From Brachybacterium faecium DSM 4810 (lineage in GTDB: Bacteria > Actinomycetota > Actinomycetes > Actinomycetales > Dermabacteraceae), in NCBI GenBank assembly GCA_000023405.1, contig CP001643.1:1364001-1428000 (forward strand): 64,000 nucleotides of DNA, given 5' to 3'. Shown one piece after another: positions 8,496 through 15,389 of the stretch. Under the pieces are notes generated by a model. That model saw only the letters and a list, made by a program, of their open reading frames with translations, did no database searches and was not told the origin of the DNA. The translations under genes and the position numbers were made by a program. Within the stretch, counting starts at the first letter, position 1, and each line of letters starts with the position of its first letter.

Positions 8496-8936
8496 ATGCC
8501 CAGCTCGCACCGCCTGGACGACCGGGCGCCCGTGTTCGTGATCTCGGTGGCGGCGGAGCTCTCCGGGATGCACCCGCAGACCCTGCGCCAGTACGACCGC
8601 CTGGGCCTGGTGATCCCGCAGCGCACCCGGGGCCGCGGCCGCCGCTACAGCACCCGCGACATCGCGCGCCTTCGCGAGATCCAGGCGCTCTCCCAGGAGG
8701 ACGGCATCAACCTCGCCGGGATCAAGCGCATCCTCGAGCTGCAGGACGAGGTGACCGCGCTGGAGGACCAGCTGAGCCGGGTCCGCGACACCCTGGAGAC
8801 GATGACCCCCGCCCAGCGGCGCGTCTTCTCCGCCGACCGGGACGGGGAGATCAGCGCCCTGCGCCGCGGCGAGCGTCCACGCCGGCGCAGCAGCGGCAAC
8901 GCCCTGGTGGTGTGGAGGCCTACGCGCCGCTCCTGA
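8496..8936 (+). CDS. hspR: Heat shock repressor HspR (MerR family)
   Basis: The 146-residue repressor has a MerR winged helix: PVFVISVAAELSGMHPQTLRQYDRLGLVIPQRTRGRGRRY spans residues 12-51, followed by DIARLREIQALSQEDGINLAGIKRIL. The C-terminal NALVVWRP is typical of actinobacterial HspR. It binds HAIR sequences, with DnaK acting as a co-repressor in Streptomyces (established there; inferred here). Candidate sites lie upstream of dnaK and clpB in this window. It is the last gene of the operon; its 3' end overlaps a convergent glycosyltransferase gene by 17 bp. Confidence 0.95.
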   Translation: MPSSHRLDDRAPVFVISVAAELSGMHPQTLRQYDRLGLVIPQRTRGRGRRYSTRDIARLREIQALSQEDGINLAGIKRILELQDEVTALEDQLSRVRDTLETMTPAQRRVFSADRDGEISALRRGERPRRRSSGNALVVWRPTRRS

Positions 8937-10050
8937 CGCCGCGCACCGGACGCACCCCGGCCAGCCGGTAGATCTCCCGCAGCCGTTTCGCGACCTGCTC
9001 GAGGTCGACGCCCTCCGCGGCGCGGCGGCCCGCCGCGGTGAGGTCCTCCAGCTCCCCGTCCAGCAGAGCCCGCAGCCTCGCCGCGGCCCGGCCGGGGAAC
9101 TCGGGCCCGTCGCCCGCGACCTGGTGCGTGAGCACCCCGTCGGGCATCGCCTCGCGGTACAGCGGGATCCCCCGCACCAGCGCCGGCACTCCGCAGGCGA
9201 GCGCCTCCCACAGCACGATCCCCTCGGTCTCCTCCTTGGTGAGGAAGCAGAACGCGTCCGCGCCGCAGTACGCTTCACGCAGCTGCTCGGCCTGCACGTA
9301 CCCGGGGAACAGCGCGTTCGCGGGGGCGCCGGCCAGGGAGCGCTCCACCTCGGCGGTGAGCAGCCTGGGATCGGTGCGGCCGTACCAGACGAAGGTGACC
9401 TCGGGCATCCTCCGGGCCACCTCCACCCAGTCCAGGATGCCCTTGCGCCGCAGCTGCATCCCGACGCTGATCACCACGGTGGCCTCCGGCGGCAGGCCGA
9501 GGGAGTCCCGCAGCCGCTGCCGCGCGGTCGGGTCCGGGCGGAAGAAGCCGGTGTCGACCCCGTTGGAGAGCACGCGGATCGGGGCGCGCAGCCCGTACTT
9601 CGGCGCGGAGATCAGCTGCCTGGAGTACTCGCTCGGCGTGACCACGGCGTCCCCGCGGCGGTACAGGAGCGCGATCCAGCGCCGGAACAGCGGGGCCAGA
9701 CGGTTCGAGCCCGGGAAGGAGTCGCGGAAGTCGTCCTCGGTGGAGTGCGCCCACACCAGCGTCGGGCGTCTGCGCAGCCGTGCCCACAGGGCCAGCAGCA
9801 GCGTGTCCGGGAACGGGGTGTTCAGATGGACCACGTCGAAGGGGCCCAGCGGGTCGGTGACCACCTCGTGGCCCAGGGAGCGCACCGCCTTCTCCTGGTG
9901 GCGGATCGCGGCGCCGATGCCCGATTCGCGGGCGAGCGCGGCGAGCCCGCGGGGCAGCAGCACCCGCAGCGGCGGATGCTCGGCGCCGGCATGCTGCGCA
10001 GCGGGGAGGGCGGGGGCGGAGCGCCGACGGGCGCGGGACCTCATGAGCAT
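8920..10050 (-). CDS. GT4 glycosyltransferase, diglycosyl-diacylglycerol synthase-like
   Basis: The 376-residue GT-B enzyme has an N-terminal Rossmann acceptor domain (DVVHLNTPFPDTLLLAL) and a C-terminal donor domain. The donor domain contains RRKGILDWVEVARRMPEVTFVWYG and the GT4 ExxxxxxxE motif in EETEGIVLWEALACGVPALV. This donor-side pattern resembles enzymes that add a second sugar to monoglycosyl-diacylglycerol (BgsA/LafB type), as I recall them. It lies 13 bp after the VTT gene and is the last gene of a three-gene minus-strand operon. The basic first 25 residues may not be real; the ATG at 10050 suits the spacing. Sugar and acceptor are inferred. Confidence 0.8.
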   Translation of the reverse strand: MLMRSRARRRSAPALPAAQHAGAEHPPLRVLLPRGLAALARESGIGAAIRHQEKAVRSLGHEVVTDPLGPFDVVHLNTPFPDTLLLALWARLRRRPTLVWAHSTEDDFRDSFPGSNRLAPLFRRWIALLYRRGDAVVTPSEYSRQLISAPKYGLRAPIRVLSNGVDTGFFRPDPTARQRLRDSLGLPPEATVVISVGMQLRRKGILDWVEVARRMPEVTFVWYGRTDPRLLTAEVERSLAGAPANALFPGYVQAEQLREAYCGADAFCFLTKEETEGIVLWEALACGVPALVRGIPLYREAMPDGVLTHQVAGDGPEFPGRAAARLRALLDGELEDLTAAGRRAAEGVDLEQVAKRLREIYRLAGVRPVRGVRSGA

Positions 10051-10063
10051 GACGGGATTCCGT

Positions 10064-10747
10064 TCACCAGGGCAGGAAGCGGAGCACGAGGGCGCTGACC
10101 CCCAGTCCGTAGGCGATCAGGGCCCACGGCTTGCACAGCAGGATGATCGCGACGTAGGTGCGCCACCGCATCCGCGTGGTGCCCGCGATGTAGCACAGCA
10201 GGTCGTCCGGAGCGATCGGCAGGGCGATCGCGAAGGCGAACGCGCGGGTGAAATGGCCGCTGCGGGTCCAGCCCAGGAACTTCTCGACCGTGCGCGGGCG
10301 GAAGAGCCGCTCGATGAGCCCCAGGCCCACGTGGCGGGCGATGGCGAAGTTCAGCAGGGACCCGGCGCAGACGGCGACGTAGTTGTAGATCGTGCCCTCG
10401 ATCGGGCCGAACAGCACGGGGCCGGCGATCACCAGCAGCCCGGCGGGCACGATCGGGAAGACCACGGAGGCGGCCGAGGCGATCAGGAAGGCGACCGGCC
10501 CCCAGGCGCCCAGCGAGTCGATGAACACCTGCAGGTTCTCGAGCGACTGCAGCACACCCGTCTCCAGCCCCCACCACACCAGGGCGATGCTGACGCCGAG
10601 GCCCAGCAGCGGGGACAGCTGTGCGGCCAGCCGCAGCGGATCCCGGCGGGTGGGCGGCGCGGTCCCCGCGTCGGGCCGATCGGCCGCCGCGGCCGACGCC
10701 GGGAAATCGGCACGGAGACGGGGGAGGGAACCGGTGCTCGTGCTCAT
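10064..10747 (-). CDS. VTT-domain (TVP38/DedA-like) integral membrane protein
   Basis: The 227-residue protein has a disordered N-terminus of about 45 residues and then several hydrophobic spans beginning LLGLGVSIALVWWGLETGVL. The VTT core is seen as FPIVPAGLLVIAGPVLFGPIEG (about residues 104-125, with its proline-glycine signature) and AFAIALPIAPDDLLCYIAG. VTT/DedA relatives include lipid scramblases and undecaprenyl-phosphate flippases (established for other members). The ATG overlaps the stop of the preceding glycosyltransferase by 4 nt (ATGA). Position between two glycolipid-type glycosyltransferases suggests a role in moving a lipid intermediate or product; this is inference. Confidence 0.85.
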   Translation of the reverse strand: MSTSTGSLPRLRADFPASAAAADRPDAGTAPPTRRDPLRLAAQLSPLLGLGVSIALVWWGLETGVLQSLENLQVFIDSLGAWGPVAFLIASAASVVFPIVPAGLLVIAGPVLFGPIEGTIYNYVAVCAGSLLNFAIARHVGLGLIERLFRPRTVEKFLGWTRSGHFTRAFAFAIALPIAPDDLLCYIAGTTRMRWRTYVAIILLCKPWALIAYGLGVSALVLRFLPW

Positions 10748-11994
10748 GCCGGCACCGGCTCGTGCCGCACGATCAGCGGCTCGCGGCGCCCGCGGGCCTG
10801 CTGGTACACGCTGAGCACGCTGCGGCCGAACTCCTGCGCGTCGCAGGTGATGCGGGCCCGGTCCAGGGCCGCGCGGGACATCTGCTCGCGTCCGCGCGGA
10901 TCGTCCAGGAGCGCGTTCAGCCGGGTCGTGAACTGGGCGGGGCTCTCGAACTGCCAGCCCGTGACACCCTCGACCACGACGCTCGCGAGCGATGGGTCGC
11001 GGCGGCACAGCAGCGGGAGGCCGCTGGACATCGCCTCGATGAAGGTCAGTCCCTGGGTCTCGCTGAGGGAGGCGCCGACGAACACGTCCCCCATGCGGTA
11101 CCAGCGCGGGATGTCGGCCGGTGCGACGACGCCCGTGAAGCAGACCCGGTCCGTGATGCCGAGCGCCGCCGCACGGGCCTCGAGCGCGCCGCGGTACGGC
11201 CCCTCGCCGACCAGCACCAGCACGGTGTCCTCCCGGTCCGCGAGGGCCATCATCTCGAGCACCTCATCGAGGTTCTTCTCCTTGGCCAGGCGCGAGACGG
11301 ACAGCAGCACCCGCTGCTCGGGACGGATCCCCAGACCGGCGCGCAGGGCGCGGGCGTCGGCGTGCTCGCCGGCGGTGCGGGCGGGGCGGAAGCGCTCGAG
11401 GTCCAGCCCGGTGGGGATGACGTGCAGGGGGCGGTCCACCCTGTATCCGGTCAGGAGCCGGGCCACCTTGGCGGTCGGCACGATCACCGCGTCCGTGCGC
11501 GAGAGCACCCTGCGGGAGAAGGACTCCACCACCTTGCGGCCCATGGTGCGGCTGGGGGAGTAGTAGTGGGTGTAGTCCTCGTAGATGGTGTGGTACGTGT
11601 GCACCAGCGGCACCGAGAGCGTGCGGGCGATGCGACGCGCCCACACATAGGTGGAGAACTCGGCTTGGGAATGCACCACGTCAGGGCTCCACCGAAGGAT
11701 CTCGCGCAGCACGCGGCGCCCCGAGGGCATGCCGATGCGGGCGCGGTCGTACACCATCGACGCGGAGACCGAGCCGAGGCGGTACACGCCCTCCTCGTTC
11801 CGGGTGCGCAGGCCCTGGGAGAGGGTCAGCACGCGCACGTCGCAGCCCAGCGCGAGGAGCTCGCGCCGCAGGGTCTGGACCGAGGCGACCACGCCGTTGA
11901 CGACCGGCTCCCACCAGTCGGTGGTCAGCAGCACCCGCAGCGGGCGCCCGGAGGTCGTCGCCGGCGGGTCGGGGTGCTTCGTGTTCGCATTCAC
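10744..11994 (-). CDS. GT4 glycosyltransferase, monoglycosyl-diacylglycerol synthase-like
   Basis: From GTG at 11994 the protein has 416 residues. The N-terminal LLTTDWWEPVVNGVVASVQTL and VPLVHTYHTIYEDYTHYYSP are close to the pattern of 1,2-diacylglycerol 3-glucosyltransferases. The donor domain has SRLAKEKNLDEVLEMM, LVGEGPYR and the ExxxxxxxE motif in ETQGLTFIEAMSSGLPLL. In-frame ATGs at 12042 and 12108 would lengthen it. The 12108 ATG even follows a TAGGCT box by 6 nt, but its first 23 codons have many A/T third positions, unlike this genome, so I favour the shorter form. It is first in the operon with the VTT and second GT4 genes. Confidence 0.8.
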   Translation of the reverse strand: MNANTKHPDPPATTSGRPLRVLLTTDWWEPVVNGVVASVQTLRRELLALGCDVRVLTLSQGLRTRNEEGVYRLGSVSASMVYDRARIGMPSGRRVLREILRWSPDVVHSQAEFSTYVWARRIARTLSVPLVHTYHTIYEDYTHYYSPSRTMGRKVVESFSRRVLSRTDAVIVPTAKVARLLTGYRVDRPLHVIPTGLDLERFRPARTAGEHADARALRAGLGIRPEQRVLLSVSRLAKEKNLDEVLEMMALADREDTVLVLVGEGPYRGALEARAAALGITDRVCFTGVVAPADIPRWYRMGDVFVGASLSETQGLTFIEAMSSGLPLLCRRDPSLASVVVEGVTGWQFESPAQFTTRLNALLDDPRGREQMSRAALDRARITCDAQEFGRSVLSVYQQARGRREPLIVRHEPVPA

Positions 11995-12049
11995 CCCTCG
12001 AGGTTCCCACCCGGTGCCGGCGATCGCGTCCCCCGAGCGCATGAGAGAC

Positions 12050-12067
12050 GTCAGACCATGGTCTGAC
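12050..12067. promoter_or_regulatory. 18-bp perfect palindrome upstream of the glycolipid operon
   Basis: GTCAGACCATGGTCTGAC is perfectly self-complementary with no spacer. It lies 56 bp upstream of the chosen start of the first GT4 gene and about 45 bp downstream of a TAGGCT -10-like box. Its size and symmetry fit an operator for a dimeric repressor (TetR or GntR type); the regulator is not in this window as far as I can see. Confidence 0.55.
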
Positions 12068-12186
12068 CCCCGTGCTCGCCGCGTGCTGCGGACAGTGCTC
12101 GCATCCATGGTTCGAGCCTACGATCGAGGTCCGGGAGCGACCACGTGGCACGCCCGACCGGTCGCGGGGAGTTTCCCCCTGGTCTT

Positions 12187-12672
12187 TCAGTCGACCACCT
12201 GGTATCGCGCGGTGAGGGTGGCCGAGGCGAGCTGCTGGGTGAAGATCGCGAAGCGGGCGGCGATGTGCGGGGAGTCCGCAGCGACCCCGAGGCTCTCCAC
12301 GGGCAGGGCGTGCACGGAGAACTGGTAGCGGTGCGGGGCGCCCGGCGGCGGTTCGGGACCGTCGTAGCCGGCGTTGCCGAAGTCGTTCGCCGCCTGCAGC
12401 AGCGTGGCGTCGTCCCGGGCCACGCCGAGGGGCAGCGACGTGGTCGTGGCGGGGATGTCCCAGGCCACCCAGTGCCAGAATCCGGAGCCCGTGGGAGCGT
12501 CCGGGTCGTAGCAGGTCACGGCGAAGGAGCGGGTGCCCTCCGGGGCGCCCGACCAGGAGAGGTCGGGGGAGAGGTTCTCCCCGCCGAGGGAGGCCACCAG
12601 CTGCTGGGGCGCGACCTCGGAGCCGTCGGGAGTGGCGTTCGAACTGATGGCGAAGGAATCCTGAGCAGGCAT
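12187..12672 (-). CDS. YbhB/YbcL family (PEBP, Raf kinase inhibitor-like) protein
   Basis: The 161-residue protein has the phosphatidylethanolamine-binding protein fold. Signature segments are NLSPDLSWSGAPEGTRSFAVTCYDPDAPTGSGFWHWVAWDIP (about 33-74) and PPPGAPHRYQFSVHALPV, with the DPDAP and HR ligand-pocket motifs intact. Bacterial members are cytoplasmic and of uncertain function. TACACT ends 6 nt before the ATG, indicating leaderless translation. It lies between the glycolipid operon and the ATP-grasp pair on the same strand, but 110-bp spacers argue for an independent unit. Confidence 0.92.
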   Translation of the reverse strand: MPAQDSFAISSNATPDGSEVAPQQLVASLGGENLSPDLSWSGAPEGTRSFAVTCYDPDAPTGSGFWHWVAWDIPATTTSLPLGVARDDATLLQAANDFGNAGYDGPEPPPGAPHRYQFSVHALPVESLGVAADSPHIAARFAIFTQQLASATLTARYQVVD

Positions 12673-12723
12673 ATCCGCAGTGTAACCACGGCCACAGCGG
12701 GTGGCGAGCGTCGGGCGGCGGCC

Positions 12724-13998
12724 TCAGAACCCGTCGGCCGACGGACGCGGGTAGTGCTGGAGGAACTTCTTGACCTGGTTGGCCTGGGCCGCGAGCACGT
12801 ATGCGCGGCGCTTCAGGCCCTCGACCGGATAGGCCAGCGGGTGGACCGTGGCCTGCTTGCCGATCGCCCGCACCCGTGCCCGCAGAGCCGGGTCGAGCAC
12901 ATACCGGCGCAGCAGCGCCCAGGGCACGATCGAGTACAGCACCTCGCGGTGCGGGACCATGCGGGGCAGCGCGCGGCCCTCGATCAGATCGGCGACGACG
13001 GGTTCGGCGACGTTCGCCCCGGCGGCGGTCATGTAGTAGTTGTTGCGGCCGATGCGCGGGTTGACCTCGAAGAACTTCGCGATCCCGTCGCGCGGGTCGA
13101 TCTTCACGTCGAAGTTCGCGTAGCCGCGGTAGCCGGTGTGCTCGAGGAAGCGCACCGACTGGTCGAGCACGTCGGGCAGGTCGGTGGTGAACATCGCGGC
13201 CGGGTTCCCGAGCGCGCCGGGGGTGTGCTCCTCGAGCAGCACCTGCGCCCCACCCAGCAGCGTCACCTCGCCGCGGGTGTCGACGTAGGCGGTGACCGAC
13301 AGCATCGCGGTGTCGTCGCCCGGGACCATCTCCTGGACCACGAAGCGGTCGCGGTACCCCGCGGCGGTGAGCTTCTCCACCAGGTCCACCAGCTGGGCGC
13401 GGTCCGCGATCTCGAAGACCTTGCGCTTGCCGGGGAAGGAGACCGCGTTGTACGCCGAGGAGCGGGAGGCCTTGGCCACCAGCGGCCACCCCAGGTCCAG
13501 CTCGGGCACGTCGGGGGCGGTGCCGCCGGCGAAGTCCAGCACCACGGTGCGCGGGGTGGGCACGTCGATCTCGGCGCACAGCGTGGAGAAGGTCGCCTTG
13601 TCGGCGACGGCCTCGAGCACGTCGTCGTCCAGCAGCGGCAGGTGGAACCAGGCGCTCAGCCGCTCCCGGTGAGCGGCCAGCAGCGCCACCAGGAAGTCGG
13701 CGTTGGCCAGCAGGATCGGTCGGGCGCCGCCCGGGCGCGAGGCCTTGTCGGTCCCCACCTTCACCAGGGCCCGGATCATGTCGTCCTCGGTGGCGTCCAT
13801 GCCGAGCTCGACGGTGCGCAGGATCGAGGAGTCGGCGACCGGGCCGGCCACCTTGCGGGTCACGACCGTCGCGGAGATCCGGTACCTCTCGTGGAAGGCG
13901 CGGGCGAGGGCGTAGATCCCGATGTCCCCGCCGAGGAGCACCAGATCCACCCCGGGGGCGGGGGTGTCGGCGAGGGAGCGGGCGGGGGTCTCGGGCAT
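12724..13998 (-). CDS. ATP-grasp carboxylate-amine ligase, D-aspartate ligase-like (second of tandem pair)
   Basis: The 424-residue cytoplasmic ligase couples ATP hydrolysis to formation of an amide bond through an acyl-phosphate. It shows an N-terminal nucleotide-binding fold (LVLLGGDIGIYALARAF), the ATP-grasp core (WPLVAKASRSSAYNAVSFPGKRKVF; VVQEMVPGDD) and the metal-binding end GYANFDVKIDPRDG, FFEVNPRIGRNNYY. The last motifs resemble enterococcal D-aspartate ligase (Aslfm), as I recall it. AAGGA precedes the ATG 20 bp after the paralogue, so the two form an operon. A role in building the peptidoglycan interpeptide bridge is inference; other carboxylate-amine ligations remain possible. Confidence 0.82.
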   Translation of the reverse strand: MPETPARSLADTPAPGVDLVLLGGDIGIYALARAFHERYRISATVVTRKVAGPVADSSILRTVELGMDATEDDMIRALVKVGTDKASRPGGARPILLANADFLVALLAAHRERLSAWFHLPLLDDDVLEAVADKATFSTLCAEIDVPTPRTVVLDFAGGTAPDVPELDLGWPLVAKASRSSAYNAVSFPGKRKVFEIADRAQLVDLVEKLTAAGYRDRFVVQEMVPGDDTAMLSVTAYVDTRGEVTLLGGAQVLLEEHTPGALGNPAAMFTTDLPDVLDQSVRFLEHTGYRGYANFDVKIDPRDGIAKFFEVNPRIGRNNYYMTAAGANVAEPVVADLIEGRALPRMVPHREVLYSIVPWALLRRYVLDPALRARVRAIGKQATVHPLAYPVEGLKRRAYVLAAQANQVKKFLQHYPRPSADGF

Positions 13999-14018
13999 CG
14001 CAGGGGTCCTTCTCGGGA

Positions 14019-15278
14019 TCAGAAACCGGTGTCGGTGGGGCGGGGGTAGACGGCGCGGTACTTGCGCACGAAGTTCAGGCCGGAGACGACGGAGTAGGCC
14101 CGCATCCACAGGCCTTCCGGACGGTACCGGAAGGGATTGCGCAGCCCGGTGCGCGCCAGGCGCCGGATCCGCGTGCGCAGTGCGGGGTCGCGCAGGTAGC
14201 GCAGCACCAGGGAGACCGGCAGGATCGAGTAGAGGACCTCGCGCGCGACGACGACCTGGGCGATGTCCTGGTCGAGGACGCGGTCGGCGACGACGTGACG
14301 GGCCACGCTCTCCCCGGCCGCGGTGACGTAGTAGTTGTTGCGGCCGATGCGCGGGTTGATCTCGAAGAAGCACTCGGCGCCGGTGCGGGGATCGACCTTC
14401 ACGTCGAAGTTCGCGAAGCCCACGTAGTCCACGGCGTCCAGGAAGCGCTCCGCAGCTGCGGTGAGGCTCGGGAAGTCGCCGGTGACCATCGCGGCAGGGC
14501 GTCCTAGGGCCTCGGGCGTGTGCTCGCCCAGCAGCACCTGGGCGGCGCACAGCAGCGTCACCTTCCCGCGCGAGGAGCGGTAGGCGGTGATCGAGCGCTC
14601 GGCGGTGTCGTCGCCCGGGATCAGCTCCTGGAACAGGAAGCGCCCCGTGAAGCCGGAGCCGCGCAGACGGCGGACCAGGTCCAGGTGCTCCTCGCGGCTC
14701 TCCAGGAAGAAGACCTTGCGCTTGCCGGGGAAGTCGACGTGGTGGTACTCGGCCGTGTTCGCGGCCTTGCCCACCACCGGGTAGGACCAGGGCAGCTCCT
14801 GCTCACCGTTCCAGTCGGTCTCCTCCGCGCGGGAGAAGTCCACGATCACGGTGGGGACGGTGCCGATGCCGAGCTGCTCGCAGATCTGGGCGAACTCCGC
14901 CTTGTCGGCCAGGCGCGACAGGAGCGCGCCGTCCACCTGGGCCAGGAGATAGTGCTGCTCGAGCTCCTCGCGGAAGCGGTCGATGAACTCGATCAGCGAA
15001 TCGGCGTTGGTCAGCAGCAGCGCCGGGCGGCCCGCGGGCCGACGGGCCGCCAGCTCCAGCAGGGCGTCGCGCATCTGCTCGTCGGTGGCATCGGCGCCGA
15101 GGACCAGCTGGTCGCTCGTGACCGTGTGCTGGTTCATCGCGACGGGCACCCGCACCACCGTGGTGCAGCGCATGCCGTACTGCTGGTGGAAGGCGATGGT
15201 GAGGTTCAGCGAGTTCAGCCCGGCCCCGAGCACGACGACGTCGAACCCGGGATCGGCCGGTGAGGAGGGCGGGCGCAT
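14019..15278 (-). CDS. ATP-grasp carboxylate-amine ligase, D-aspartate ligase-like (first of tandem pair)
   Basis: The 419-residue paralogue of the downstream gene keeps the same motifs: VVLGAGLNSLNLTIAFHQQYG at the N-terminus, YPVVGKAANTAEYHHVDFPGKRKVFF, FQELIPGDD, and GFANFDVKVDPRTG with FFEINPRIGRNNYY for metal and ATP binding. The two differ enough in the middle to act on different substrates. TAGGAT lies 7 nt before the ATG, pointing to leaderless transcription of the pair. A long stem-loop upstream separates it from the maltose-type operon. Function in cell-wall cross-bridge synthesis is inferred from resemblance to D-Asp ligases. Confidence 0.82.
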   Translation of the reverse strand: MRPPSSPADPGFDVVVLGAGLNSLNLTIAFHQQYGMRCTTVVRVPVAMNQHTVTSDQLVLGADATDEQMRDALLELAARRPAGRPALLLTNADSLIEFIDRFREELEQHYLLAQVDGALLSRLADKAEFAQICEQLGIGTVPTVIVDFSRAEETDWNGEQELPWSYPVVGKAANTAEYHHVDFPGKRKVFFLESREEHLDLVRRLRGSGFTGRFLFQELIPGDDTAERSITAYRSSRGKVTLLCAAQVLLGEHTPEALGRPAAMVTGDFPSLTAAAERFLDAVDYVGFANFDVKVDPRTGAECFFEINPRIGRNNYYVTAAGESVARHVVADRVLDQDIAQVVVAREVLYSILPVSLVLRYLRDPALRTRIRRLARTGLRNPFRYRPEGLWMRAYSVVSGLNFVRKYRAVYPRPTDTGF

Positions 15279-15303
15279 GGACGCGATCCTAGCGGCGCGA
15301 GCC

Positions 15304-15343
15304 CGCCGGGCCGCGGAGACGCCCGCTCCGCCGCGGCCCGGCG
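15304..15343 (-). terminator. Terminator of the maltose-type operon
   Basis: A perfect 13-bp GC stem (15304-15316 with 15331-15343, 14-nt loop) lies just past the stop of the GH13 gene in the direction of transcription and before the ligase promoter. No T-run is present. Confidence 0.55.
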
Positions 15344-15389
15344 TGACCGGTCCGACTCCCGGTGCGGGAGACGGGCCGGCTCCCGTCGC

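Noticed and set aside
12068..12108. Leaderless start of the first GT4 gene at 12108
   Set aside because: TAGGCT plus 6 nt fits the local pattern, but the first 23 codons have unusual A/T third positions and no conserved content; kept only as an alternative.
13999..14550. Upstream extension of the second ATP-grasp gene
   Set aside because: Antisense-frame artefact over the first ligase; the ATG at 13998 has a good AAGGA site.
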